From DAOTTX01 sp034437515 (GTDB lineage: Bacteria > Chloroflexota > Anaerolineae > Aggregatilineales > Phototrophicaceae): DNA of 24,382 nt. The stretch is taken from assembly GCA_034437515.1 (NCBI GenBank), contig DAOTTX010000049.1, positions 1 through 24,382 on the forward strand, read 5' to 3'. The stretch's first letter is position 1. Each line of letters begins with the position of its first letter. Below the pieces are notes generated by a model. That model searched no databases and was not told the DNA's origin. It worked only from the letters and a program-made list of their open reading frames with translations. A program made the position numbers and the translations under genes. Shown piece by piece: positions 1-7,635 of this stretch.

Positions 1-21
1 AGAAGCCGTTTGAGAAGTATT

Positions 22-39
22 ATTTCGGTAATTTCGGTA
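22..39. repeat. Short tandem duplication
   Basis: The 9-base unit ATTTCGGTA occurs twice head to tail (22-30 and 31-39), followed by a partial third copy (AATTTTT). It sits directly left of the palindromic repeat and could be a footprint of its insertion. With only two units this could also be chance. Confidence 0.4.
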
Positions 40-47
40 ATTTTTGC

Positions 48-147
48 CCCTCATCCCCCGACCCCTTCTCCCCAACGCTTCGCTGGGAGAAGGGGAGAAA
101 ATCGTTCTCAAGTCCCTCTCCCTGGGGAGAGGGAAACAGGGTGAGGG
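48..147. repeat. Cloverleaf-like dispersed palindromic repeat
   Basis: An outer inverted repeat, CCCTCATCCC (48-57) against GGGTGAGGG (139-147), encloses two hairpins. The first is CCCCTTCTCCC (62-72) with GGGAGAAGGGG (85-95). The second is CCCTCTCCC (114-122) with GGGAGAGGG (125-133). The three-stem layout and pyrimidine-rich arms resemble palindromic repeats scattered between genes in Chloroflexota and other bacteria. It lies wholly outside genes, and no second copy is present in the window. It is more likely a non-coding dispersed element than a simple terminator, because no T-run of length follows the outer stem. Confidence 0.6.
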
Positions 148-172
148 TTTTTCAAACAACTTCTAACGCGCC

Positions 173-221
173 GCGCTCGTCATCCCCGCGAATGAATTTA
201 GGGGTGTTGAGCGCATTTTTT
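173..221 (+). terminator. Hairpin with T-run, possible terminator
   Basis: GCGCTC plus CATCCCC (173-187) pairs imperfectly with GGGGTGTTGAGCGC (201-214), and six T residues follow (216-221). This would be a plausible rho-independent terminator for a plus-strand gene lying left of the window. It ends about 38 bases before the methyltransferase start, so it could also act as a leader hairpin for that gene. The loop of 13 bases and the mismatches keep confidence modest. Confidence 0.35.
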
Positions 222-258
222 GAGAATGTCCGTGAGATCATGACACTGAGAGGCGACG

Positions 259-1152
259 ATGACAGATCAGCAAGAACCGAAAATCTGTGATTATGAAGGC
301 TCGGATTACCGCACAGATTTCTGGGAAGGCAAAGGGCGGGACTACGAAGACCGTGTGGAGCGGATCGCGCTGCGGCGACTGCTCCCCAAACGGGGGCGGC
401 GTGTGCTGGAGTTGGGCGCGGGTTTCGGCAGGTTGAGCGACGAGTTCCTCGCGTTCGACCAGGTGGTGCTGCTGGATTATTCGTTCTCACAGTTGCAGTA
501 CGCGCAAGAACACTACGGCGCGACCGACCGCTTCGTCTACGCGGCTGCGAACGCCTACGCGCTGCCCTTCCGCGCCGGGGTGTTCGACGCGGCGACGATG
601 ATCCGCATGATTCATCACATCGCGCATGTGGATGATGTGTTACAGCAGATGCAGCGTGTACTGACCCCCAATGCCGCGTTCATCCTCGAATATGCCAACA
701 AGCGCAACCTCAAGGCGATAGTCCGCCACGCACTCGGCAAGCAAACATGGAGTCCGTATGATGAAGCACCGGTCGAGTTTGTCGAACTCAACTTCGACTT
801 CCACCCGGCGCACATCGGCAAGGCGCTCAAGAACAACGGCTTCAGCCTGCAACGGCGCTTACCGGTGTCCTTCTTCCGTTTGAATTTACTCAAAGACAAT
901 CTGCCGACCGGGTTGCTAGTGGGGTTGGATTCGCTGTTGCAACACAGCGGCCTGCTCTACGCGCCGAGTGTGTTCACACGCAGCATCGCCGCCACCAGCA
1001 CAGAAAATAACCTGAACGCCGCTGACATCTTCGCGTGCCCGGTATGTGAAGGCAGCTTTGCCCGTGTTGAAAACACACTCACCTGTACGAACTGCGGCAA
1101 TCGCTATGCCGTCCGAGACGGCATCTACGACTTTAAAGCACCACTGGAATAA
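259..1152 (+). CDS. SAM-dependent class I methyltransferase with C-terminal zinc ribbon
   Basis: The 297-residue product is a Rossmann-fold (Methyltransf_11 type) methyltransferase. Motif I is VLELGAGFGRL (residues 49-59), and motif II with the acidic residue is LLDYS (71-75). The segment around DAATMIRMIHHI fits motif IV. The C-terminal 40 residues form a Trm112-like zinc ribbon with CPVC (260-263) and CTNC (276-279), followed by a typical YAVRDGIYDF ending. Such a ribbon is usual in proteins related to UbiE/BioC or tRNA and lipid methyltransferases, so the substrate cannot be named. The ATG at 259 is preceded by GAGAGG at a good distance. The gene is monocistronic in the window and convergent with the aminotransferase, only seven bases away. 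Confidence 0.85.
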   Translation: MTDQQEPKICDYEGSDYRTDFWEGKGRDYEDRVERIALRRLLPKRGRRVLELGAGFGRLSDEFLAFDQVVLLDYSFSQLQYAQEHYGATDRFVYAAANAYALPFRAGVFDAATMIRMIHHIAHVDDVLQQMQRVLTPNAAFILEYANKRNLKAIVRHALGKQTWSPYDEAPVEFVELNFDFHPAHIGKALKNNGFSLQRRLPVSFFRLNLLKDNLPTGLLVGLDSLLQHSGLLYAPSVFTRSIAATSTENNLNAADIFACPVCEGSFARVENTLTCTNCGNRYAVRDGIYDFKAPLE

Positions 1153-1159
1153 GCTGCCG

Positions 1160-2032
1160 CTATGCCTTTTTGTTTACCTTCTTTTCTGGCGGCAAAAGCG
1201 GGCGCATCTTCTTACGGATGCGTCCGGCATACGCCTCACGCAGCGTCTTAGTACGTGCCCCCATCTTGTTATCACTGAGGATGTGCCCGTCAATTTCTAC
1301 AACGGCATAGATCCCCCGGCTGCTGCTGGTGATGAAAGCCTCGTCGATGTCCTCTAATTGGGCGATGTTGACCGGGGTGGTTTCCAGCGGCATGATTGGC
1401 TCGACGATCCGATCGATAATCTGTTGCGTGATACCGGGCAGCACCCCCTCACCCGCCGTATAGATCACATCGTCGATGATGGCATAGAAGTTACTGTTGG
1501 TGCCTTCCATCATGTTGCCGTCGGCATCCAGCAGAATGCCCTCGTGGATGCCTTCAGGCAGCGAGTCCCGGATTTTCTGGCGCTCGTGCATCCATTCGGT
1601 CGTCTTTGCACCGGAGTTGTCACGCGCACCGTCGGGGATCGTCACCACACGCACCCCCTTAGTGAGGAATTTGTAGGATGCTTCTTTATATGGTTCCATC
1701 GAGATAATGAACGTCTCCGGTTCATCACGCGGCACGCTGATGCGAAAACGCACATTCTTTTCAAAATCCGACTCGGCAATCATCTGGAGCAATGCGTGCC
1801 GCACCCGGCTGCGGTCAATTTGCAGCGACATTTCTGACAGCGCCGCGGAACGCTCCATGCGGTTAAAATGCTGGTTGATAAACAAGGCCTGGGTGCCGCC
1901 ACGGTATGTATTCGCGACCGTATAAACCCCGCCTGCGGGTTCGTGTGCTGCTGCCTCCTGCAAAGAATCTGCGGTGTAATCGACCGGTTCTAAACCTTTG
2001 GGCGTCAAACGCCGTATGTAACAAGGGGACAT
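1160..2032 (-). CDS. Class IV PLP-dependent aminotransferase
   Basis: The product (290 residues) belongs to the branched-chain aminotransferase / D-amino-acid aminotransferase / aminodeoxychorismate lyase fold. The Schiff-base lysine is in the AKTTEW segment (Lys143 from this start). The cofactor-binding glutamate is in MMEGTNSNFY (Glu176), and GVLPGIT (196-202) matches the family's phosphate-clamp motif. The substrate cannot be read from the sequence. I chose the ATG at 2032 because it overlaps the stop of the upstream gene as TAATG, which fits translational coupling. A longer form starting at 2068 lacks a convincing ribosome binding site. It is the last gene of the minus-strand run. Confidence 0.85.
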   Translation of the reverse strand: MSPCYIRRLTPKGLEPVDYTADSLQEAAAHEPAGGVYTVANTYRGGTQALFINQHFNRMERSAALSEMSLQIDRSRVRHALLQMIAESDFEKNVRFRISVPRDEPETFIISMEPYKEASYKFLTKGVRVVTIPDGARDNSGAKTTEWMHERQKIRDSLPEGIHEGILLDADGNMMEGTNSNFYAIIDDVIYTAGEGVLPGITQQIIDRIVEPIMPLETTPVNIAQLEDIDEAFITSSSRGIYAVVEIDGHILSDNKMGARTKTLREAYAGRIRKKMRPLLPPEKKVNKKA

Positions 2033-3249
2033 TATCTTCTTAGCCATCCTTCCCGATACTGCTGCCATTCGCGGCTGTCGGTTTCTTCCGCCGTCATCAG
2101 CGCGACACCAGCCAGCACCGTCTCATTATCGTCATTATCAATTTGTTCAAAGCCGCGCCACACACCTGTCAGCGCGGCGCTAACCGTTTCTACCTGTGCA
2201 TCGCGTGCGATCCCCGCGTTTCCCTGCGTGGAAATCAACACCATCAATTCAACGCCGGTGTCCAGAGGGGTGATCGCATCCGCGTAGGCTTCGACCTGAT
2301 AGGCCAGCCACGCGCTGTAATCTGCCGCGGTAAAGCCGGTCGCCTGCGTCATGTAACTATTATAACCACGCAGCACGATCTGATCGACCAGCAGCAGCGC
2401 GATCCGCTGTTTGTAAGTTTCGCTCCACATCGTCCCCGGCGCGATGGTCGAGGGCATCGGGATTTCGTCCGTGTCGGGCGTCCAATCCGGCGGCACGGCG
2501 ACCGCCAGCAATGCCTCATCACCGATGGCATCACGCACAGTACGCATGAGTTCGAGATAGTTGTCGTCATCATCCCAAACGGGCTGCGCGTCGATCAACA
2601 CACCATCGAAGTTGTAACGGTTGACCACCTGTGTGCTGAACGCACCGACGGCCTCACGCAGGGCTTCTTCATCGAGGCGATAACCGTCTTCGTCGATGTT
2701 GGTGCGGATGCTTAACACACCGTAGAGTTCCACTTCCGGATAGAAGCGGCGCATCTGCGCGGCAAAGGCGCTGACCGCGTCTTCGACTTCGGCGAATTGA
2801 TTGCTGCCGTCCAGATCACCCGTCCAGGTGTTGTCCAGGTTGAGTTCGCTGACCTGCGCGTACACAGTGCCGATACGATTTTCCCGCAAGAGATCGACAA
2901 ATTCAATGATCGTATCGTCATCGTGGGCATCATACGTCCAATCGGTGCCCGCCCACAGCGCGTTTGGGTCAGCCACCACCGGATCATTCTTGAACATGCC
3001 AATGCCGAGGATAATCAACCCCATGAACAAACCGGCAGCGACCACCGCCCCGATGATACGCAAGTAGCGTGCAGCAATGGTTGGCAGGGTCTTCGCGCCT
3101 TCGGGGATCAACTGACGACTCACCACCCGGCGTGGACTGCCCCCGCCGTGTTCTTTGCCTTGTTCACGCTCCTGCCGCTTGCGCATACGTTCGCGGGTGC
3201 GCCGGAGGCGTTCTTCGCGATCCGGGTTGGGCTGGGTCAAATCACTCAT
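2032..3249 (-). CDS. Membrane-anchored extracytoplasmic protein, TIM-barrel (GH18-like) candidate
   Basis: The 405-residue protein has a basic, Arg-rich cytoplasmic N-terminus (1-60) and a single transmembrane helix (about 62-86). A large acidic domain outside the membrane follows. FDGVLIDAQPV (214-224) followed by an LLAVAVPP strand resembles the beta-4 and beta-5 region of glycoside hydrolase family 18 barrels. The GH18 signature DGxDxDxE is degenerate, however: the third position is Leu218 and the catalytic Glu is Gln222. A non-catalytic sugar-binding or scaffold role is therefore possible. The family call is tentative. The ATG at 3249 has AGGCG upstream. It is coupled to the aminotransferase by a TAATG overlap and separated by 64 bases from the kinase gene upstream. 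Confidence 0.6.
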   Translation of the reverse strand: MSDLTQPNPDREERLRRTRERMRKRQEREQGKEHGGGSPRRVVSRQLIPEGAKTLPTIAARYLRIIGAVVAAGLFMGLIILGIGMFKNDPVVADPNALWAGTDWTYDAHDDDTIIEFVDLLRENRIGTVYAQVSELNLDNTWTGDLDGSNQFAEVEDAVSAFAAQMRRFYPEVELYGVLSIRTNIDEDGYRLDEEALREAVGAFSTQVVNRYNFDGVLIDAQPVWDDDDNYLELMRTVRDAIGDEALLAVAVPPDWTPDTDEIPMPSTIAPGTMWSETYKQRIALLLVDQIVLRGYNSYMTQATGFTAADYSAWLAYQVEAYADAITPLDTGVELMVLISTQGNAGIARDAQVETVSAALTGVWRGFEQIDNDDNETVLAGVALMTAEETDSREWQQYREGWLRR

Positions 3250-3288
3250 TGTTCATCGCCTGCACTCAAATGGACAGAATCAATCTTA

Positions 3289-3294
3289 AGTATA
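3289..3294 (-). promoter_or_regulatory. Possible -10 box upstream of the barrel-like gene
   Basis: On the minus strand TATACT lies about 40 bases before the ATG at 3249, inside a 64-base gap that is the largest within this part of the gene run. No convincing -35 element is visible, so this is only a candidate for a secondary start of transcription. Confidence 0.25.
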
Positions 3295-3313
3295 GTGATT
3301 TCGTGCGTTCTGG

Positions 3314-3793
3314 CTACTGCTCGTGCAGGATGCCCAATTTTCTCAACAACGGGGGCATCACCAGCACCAGCGTCGTCAACGCGGACATCATCGTGGCGAC
3401 GAAGGTCGCGGAAGCGGCAACGTCTTTAGCGACTTTCGCCATATCATGCCACTTACGCGGCGTGACCATATCGACCACCGCCTCAATCGCAGAGTTCAAT
3501 AATTCTGAGATCCACACCAGCCCCAACGACAGAAAAATCACCAGCAGTTGCAGCCGATCCAACCGCAACCAGAACGCGATGGTCATCACAACGCCGCTGG
3601 TCTTAGCGACGTTACGCACACTTTTCTCACGCCGCAGGGAAAACAGCAACCCGGCGAGCGCATATTTCGTCCGCTGGTAAAAGTTCCGGCTGGAAATCGC
3701 CTTGTGCTTTTGCGGGTCGATGCGGCTGGTCGCAAAGACAGATTTGTCTTCCTCTGGCGGTTTAATCACAACTTGACGTCGTCTTCTAAGCAT
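3314..3793 (-). CDS. Prokaryotic diacylglycerol/undecaprenol kinase family protein (copy 1)
   Basis: DgkA family (PF01219 type) integral membrane kinase, 159 residues. It phosphorylates diacylglycerol or undecaprenol at the inner face of the membrane. The family signature is intact: ELLNSAIEAVVD (97-108) carries Glu97, Asn100, catalytic Glu104 and Asp108, and AKVAKDVAAS follows with Lys123-Asp124. Three membrane helices are visible (about 64-78, 80-98, 126-149). The basic N-terminal extension of about 38 residues is longer than usual. I chose ATG 3793 because AAGGGA sits six bases upstream. A GTG at 3808 would overlap the upstream stop as GTGA but has a poorly spaced site. It lies directly downstream of a second copy of the family. 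Confidence 0.88.
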   Translation of the reverse strand: MLRRRRQVVIKPPEEDKSVFATSRIDPQKHKAISSRNFYQRTKYALAGLLFSLRREKSVRNVAKTSGVVMTIAFWLRLDRLQLLVIFLSLGLVWISELLNSAIEAVVDMVTPRKWHDMAKVAKDVAASATFVATMMSALTTLVLVMPPLLRKLGILHEQ

Positions 3794-3804
3794 ACGTTGT
3801 CCCT

Positions 3805-4248
3805 TCACAGTCCTAGTTTTTCTACGAGTGGTGGCCCTAACAACAGTAAGCCGATTAAAACCGAGGCGACCACACCCAACAGCACCGCCGCCGAAGCGAC
3901 ATCCTTACCGACTTTCGCCATCGGGTGAATCTCGGTCGTCGTCAGGTTGATTGACGCTTCGACTGCCGCGTTCATAAACTCCGCCATCCAGACAATCGTA
4001 ATCGCCAGAATTAGAATTGCCCAGCTTGTAAAACTGATTTCCAGCCAGGCCGCCAGCACCAGCACCGCGATCGACGCGACCACCTGAATGCGGGTGTTCT
4101 TCTGACGACGCAGCATATACAGCCAACCCGCCAGCGCATAGCCCAGGCTACGGACGCGATTCGGGCTGGTGATCGGACTGTAGTCGTCGGGGTCGATTTT
4201 GGAAGTGCCGGTCAAGGCTCCGATGATTTCATCACGTTTACGGCTCAT
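3805..4248 (-). CDS. Prokaryotic diacylglycerol/undecaprenol kinase family protein (copy 2)
   Basis: A 147-residue DgkA-family membrane protein with three helices (about 54-69, 73-92, 117-138). The signature reads EFMNAAVEASIN (90-101), then HPMAKVGKDVASAAV. Glu90, Asn93, the catalytic Glu97 and Lys115-Asp116 are kept. The Asp normally four residues after the catalytic Glu (Asp80 in E. coli DgkA, Asp108 in copy 1) is Asn101 here. The HPMAK version of the loop is the one common in Gram-positive undecaprenol kinases. The ATG at 4248 is preceded by GGAGG 12 bases upstream and lies 11 bases inside the end of ybeY. A longer open frame to 4452 is only the shadow of ybeY. Lipid substrate and activity are unproven. 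Confidence 0.85.
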   Translation of the reverse strand: MSRKRDEIIGALTGTSKIDPDDYSPITSPNRVRSLGYALAGWLYMLRRQKNTRIQVVASIAVLVLAAWLEISFTSWAILILAITIVWMAEFMNAAVEASINLTTTEIHPMAKVGKDVASAAVLLGVVASVLIGLLLLGPPLVEKLGL

Positions 4249-4723
4249 AGTCGTCGTTTTCCTCCAATGCAGGTACGATAGCCTCCGAGATGCGCAGCCG
4301 TTGTAGCACCGCTGCCTGTGCGGCCCACATCGTCGCTTTGTTGGCGGCGGTGTCGTGGTCGAACCCCAGCAGATGCAACGTGCCATGCACGACCAACAGC
4401 GCCAGGCTCGCGTCAAGCGGGTGCTGTTCGCGCTCGGCCTGCGCCCTGGCATATGGGTAGGCGATCACCAGATCACCGAGATAGGCGGGCGCGTCCGGCT
4501 CCATAACGGGTATCTCTGCCGGGAATGATAACACATCCGTCGGCGCGTGGATGCTGCGATATTGCGCGTTGAGGGCGGCGACGGCGTCATCATCCGTCAC
4601 GACGATGGTCATCTCAGCGGGTGCTTCCTGATGCGTCTTGAGGGCCTGCCGCGCCGCTTCTCGCAGCCCCGCTTCGTCCAGCGGATAGGCGGCCTCGTTC
4701 GTCAATATGATGTGATGCGACAT
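4238..4723 (-). CDS. ybeY: Endoribonuclease YbeY, rRNA maturation factor
   Basis: YbeY is a zinc-dependent single-strand endoribonuclease that acts in 16S rRNA 3' end maturation and ribosome quality control. The metal site is complete: HGTLHLLGFDH (113-123) gives His113, His117 and His123. The second family motif, N..YR....PTDVLSFP (52-68), is also present. The length of 161 residues is normal. The ATG at 4723 overlaps the pgpH stop as TAATG, with AAAGGA upstream. It sits between pgpH and dgkA as in Firmicutes. Confidence 0.95.
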   Translation of the reverse strand: MSHHIILTNEAAYPLDEAGLREAARQALKTHQEAPAEMTIVVTDDDAVAALNAQYRSIHAPTDVLSFPAEIPVMEPDAPAYLGDLVIAYPYARAQAEREQHPLDASLALLVVHGTLHLLGFDHDTAANKATMWAAQAAVLQRLRISEAIVPALEENDDYEP

Positions 4724-7161
4724 TACTCGTCCTTTACCTGATCTTCGGGAACGTCATCAGGTTTATCTTCAACGGCTTTGGTTTCAGAGGTGCGGCGCAG
4801 ACGCGGCACCTCCGCTAGCGGCGCGTCGTCGTCATCGTCCCGTGCGGGGATGACTTTCGCGCCCTCACCCGCCGTGCGTTTGGCCCCGCTCGATTTTCCG
4901 TTCGACGGGGTTTGTTTCGCGCTGCCAGCCGCGCCAATGCCCTCGGCGGCTTCTTCTTCCCGTCGTGAGCTGATCGTCTCCGGCGGGGTGGAAACTTTCG
5001 TGTTCTCGGCGTTCTTCCCACCCTTGCCCCGCACCCGTGAGATGGCCTTGTCGTAGTCGATACGCGGGTGGAACATACCCTGCAAAATTTCGATAAAGAC
5101 GTTGTTAATCTTGTTGAGATCGTTCAATGTCAGGCCGGAGCTATCCAACTGCCCGCTTTTACGCTTGCCTTCGATCACCTGGTTAACGATGTCTTCGATC
5201 TCTTGCTTACTTTTCGGCTGCCGAGAACGCACCGCCGCCTCGCAGCTATCCGCCAGCATAAGCGCCGCCGTTTCCCGGCTATGCGGCTTCGGCCCCGGGT
5301 AGGTGAAGTCGTCAATATTGACCAGCGCCTCGTCTTCACCGGCGAGGATCACCGCTTGCTTGTAGAACACATACACCTGCGATGTGCCGTGATGCTCACG
5401 GATGAAATCACGCATACGGTGCGGCAGGCGATACTGCCGCGCCATCTCATCGCCTTCGGTCGCATGGCTGATGATAATATCCGCGCTGCGGTAAGGGTCG
5501 TTGAGCGCGTCGTGCGGGTTGCCGATGTCACGCTGATTTTCCGTGAAAAAGGCCGGGTTATTCATCTTACCGATGTCGTGGTACAACGCAGCGACGTGCG
5601 TCAACTCGGAGTTCGCACCGATGGCGTTGGTCGCCTGTTCCGCGAGGTTCGCCACCTGGAGCGAGTGCTGGTACGTGCCCGGTGCCTCACGCAATAACCG
5701 TTGCAGCAGCGGTTGGTTGGGCTGCATCAGTTCCGCCAGTTTGAGCGCGGTCGGCAAGTTAAACGCCACCGTGATGATGTACAATCCCGCCATCGCCGCC
5801 GCCGCCGTCAGCACACCGTTGAGCAGACTGTAAACCAGCAGCAGGGAGAACTCATTGGAATCGTTGACGATGCCGGTCGTGTTCAGGTTAAACAAGACCG
5901 TGACCGCCATATTGCTGAGCGCGACCATGATCCCGGCGAAGAAGAAATTGTTCAGCCGTTCAGCACGGCGCAGCGTCAACGCGCCGATCAATCCACCGAC
6001 AGCGACTAACGTCGTGATCTCAAGTGAGCCGTCCGCCATGATGCCGACCAGAAACGCGATGCCTAGCGCACCGATCACCGCGATTTCCGGGCCGATGATC
6101 GCCACGTAAAGCAGCGCCAGCACCGCCGTCGGGTAGATGTAGATCTCACCGTTTAAGCCCAACCGCGCCCCCGCCAGCACGATCAAGAAGATAATCGCCA
6201 ACAACGTGAGGAAGCGCGGTTCACGGTGCAGCAGCGACGGACGAAAACGCACGGTATACAACCCGGTCACCACCATCACGATCACACTCGCGAGGAACGC
6301 CTTCCCCACACCCTGCACACGGTTCTCTGACTGGTTGAGCAGGCCGAGTGAACGAATGGCCTCAAGTTCAAATTCGCTGATGCGCTGCCCACCGCCGACG
6401 ATGATCTCATTACGCTCATAAGTGAACGGCACCGGCGCGATGCGATCCGCCGCTTCCAGCCGGGCGCTGGCGGTCTCTTCTTCGTCGAGGATGGTATTCG
6501 GTTGGATCAACCCACGCGCCAGGGCGATGATAAGCTCGCTTTGTTCGTCCAGGCTGGTGGCGACCTGCGCCCGTAACACCTGATTACGGATCTGCGAGAG
6601 GTTGTCCTCACGCACCTGAACCGCGTTACGATACACACGCTCGATCACCAGCGGGAGTTCGGCTTCGATCGCTCGCCACGTCTCGTTATCGAGTTCAAGA
6701 ATGGCGATGATAACGGCTTCGTCCAAATCAACGGCGGTGATGGCCTGCAAATCCTCGACCTTTTGCTCAGTCGTCCCATAAGGGTCACGTCGGATGTTGT
6801 CGATAAAGTTGAGGATCGCCTCTGAAAGCTGGTTCTGCTGGAGTACGATTGACTGGTTGGGAGTTTCATAGATCGGGTTGACGTTCTCACGCGCTTCCTG
6901 ACGCTGCTGATCGGTGCGAACGGCACTGATGTACGTTTCCGTCTCCGGGGCGCGGATGTCCTCCGGGGCGATGTCCCCGGCTTGCAGCTCATCCAGGTCA
7001 CGCCCCATCGGGAACACGTCCTCAAACGCGACGACCATCGTCGAGAGGATAATAAAAATCGCCGCCGCCAGGGAGACAATCAATCGGTTCAAGAAAACCG
7101 TCATGCTCTCATAGTTGAGGCCGTAGCGATTTTCCAGGAAACGTGCCAGCGTCGAAATCAT
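4723..7161 (-). CDS. pgpH: 7TM-HD family cyclic-di-AMP phosphodiesterase (PgpH/YqfF type)
   Basis: The 812-residue membrane protein has the PgpH layout. A first helix (about 24-46) leads to an extracytoplasmic 7TMR-HDED domain (about 50-280), then seven helices (about 287-470), then a cytoplasmic HD hydrolase domain. HD-domain metal ligands are His499 in YQHSLQVANL, the His528-Asp529 pair in YHDIGK, His566, His590/His591 in REHHGT and Asp638. In characterised members this domain hydrolyses c-di-AMP to pApA. The C-terminal tail (about 711-812) is low-complexity and highly charged, which is longer than in the Bacillus and Listeria proteins. The start at 7161 lies four bases after the yqeY stop with a weak binding site, so translation is probably coupled. 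Confidence 0.92.
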   Translation of the reverse strand: MISTLARFLENRYGLNYESMTVFLNRLIVSLAAAIFIILSTMVVAFEDVFPMGRDLDELQAGDIAPEDIRAPETETYISAVRTDQQRQEARENVNPIYETPNQSIVLQQNQLSEAILNFIDNIRRDPYGTTEQKVEDLQAITAVDLDEAVIIAILELDNETWRAIEAELPLVIERVYRNAVQVREDNLSQIRNQVLRAQVATSLDEQSELIIALARGLIQPNTILDEEETASARLEAADRIAPVPFTYERNEIIVGGGQRISEFELEAIRSLGLLNQSENRVQGVGKAFLASVIVMVVTGLYTVRFRPSLLHREPRFLTLLAIIFLIVLAGARLGLNGEIYIYPTAVLALLYVAIIGPEIAVIGALGIAFLVGIMADGSLEITTLVAVGGLIGALTLRRAERLNNFFFAGIMVALSNMAVTVLFNLNTTGIVNDSNEFSLLLVYSLLNGVLTAAAAMAGLYIITVAFNLPTALKLAELMQPNQPLLQRLLREAPGTYQHSLQVANLAEQATNAIGANSELTHVAALYHDIGKMNNPAFFTENQRDIGNPHDALNDPYRSADIIISHATEGDEMARQYRLPHRMRDFIREHHGTSQVYVFYKQAVILAGEDEALVNIDDFTYPGPKPHSRETAALMLADSCEAAVRSRQPKSKQEIEDIVNQVIEGKRKSGQLDSSGLTLNDLNKINNVFIEILQGMFHPRIDYDKAISRVRGKGGKNAENTKVSTPPETISSRREEEAAEGIGAAGSAKQTPSNGKSSGAKRTAGEGAKVIPARDDDDDAPLAEVPRLRRTSETKAVEDKPDDVPEDQVKDE

Positions 7162-7165
7162 CAGA

Positions 7166-7615
7166 TTACGAATTAAGTTTCTCTTGGACGACCTGATTGA
7201 CCAGTTTGCCGTCGGCCTGTCCCTGTACCCGTGCCATCACCGGCCCCATGACCTTACCCATCTCTTGTGGTGAGGACGCGCCGGTTTCCGCGATGACTTC
7301 TTCTACGATCTGTTCGATCTCCGCTTTGGAAAGCTGGCGCGGCAAGAATGTTTCAATAATCGCCAGTTCCTGACGTTCGGCTTCGGCGAGGTCGTCGCGA
7401 CCGGCCTTTTCATAGTCAGTGATGCTTTCCCGGCGCTTCTTGGCTTCTTTTTGCAGGATGTCCATCGTTTGATCGTCGTTCAACATCTCTCCGGAATCGA
7501 CCTCCTGCTGTTTAATCGCGCTTTGCACCAGCCGGATCACATCACGGCGCTGGTTGTCTTTGCTTTTCATCGCGTCCTTCAACGCGGTTTTGAGTTGTGC
7601 TTTTACATCTGCCAT
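7166..7615 (-). CDS. yqeY: GatB/YqeY domain protein
   Basis: This 149-residue helical protein of the YqeY family matches the tRNA-binding tail domain of the GatB amidotransferase subunit. Family features include the N-terminal LKTALKDAMKSKD, the central QKEAKKRRESITDYEKAGRDDL and the C-terminal QEMGKVMGPVMARVQGQADG segment. Length is normal. The biochemical role of stand-alone YqeY is not settled; a tRNA-related role is assumed from the GatB homology. ATG at 7615 has AAGGGA 12 bases upstream. It lies 20 bases after mtaB and directly before pgpH. Confidence 0.93.
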   Translation of the reverse strand: MADVKAQLKTALKDAMKSKDNQRRDVIRLVQSAIKQQEVDSGEMLNDDQTMDILQKEAKKRRESITDYEKAGRDDLAEAERQELAIIETFLPRQLSKAEIEQIVEEVIAETGASSPQEMGKVMGPVMARVQGQADGKLVNQVVQEKLNS

Positions 7616-7635
7616 TGTTCGGGTTGTCCCTTCGG

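Noticed and set aside
48..147. CRISPR or tandem repeat array
   Set aside because: The repeated units are inverted arms of one palindromic element, with no regular spacers.
2143..2715. 190-codon plus-strand frame antisense to the barrel-like gene
   Set aside because: Arg/His-rich shadow frame without a start signal; the minus frame has a clear membrane anchor and strand pattern.
5068..5697. Long plus-strand open frame inside pgpH
   Set aside because: It lies fully antisense to a well-recognised protein, has an amino-acid make-up typical of shadow frames (Arg, His and Val rich) and has no ribosome binding site.
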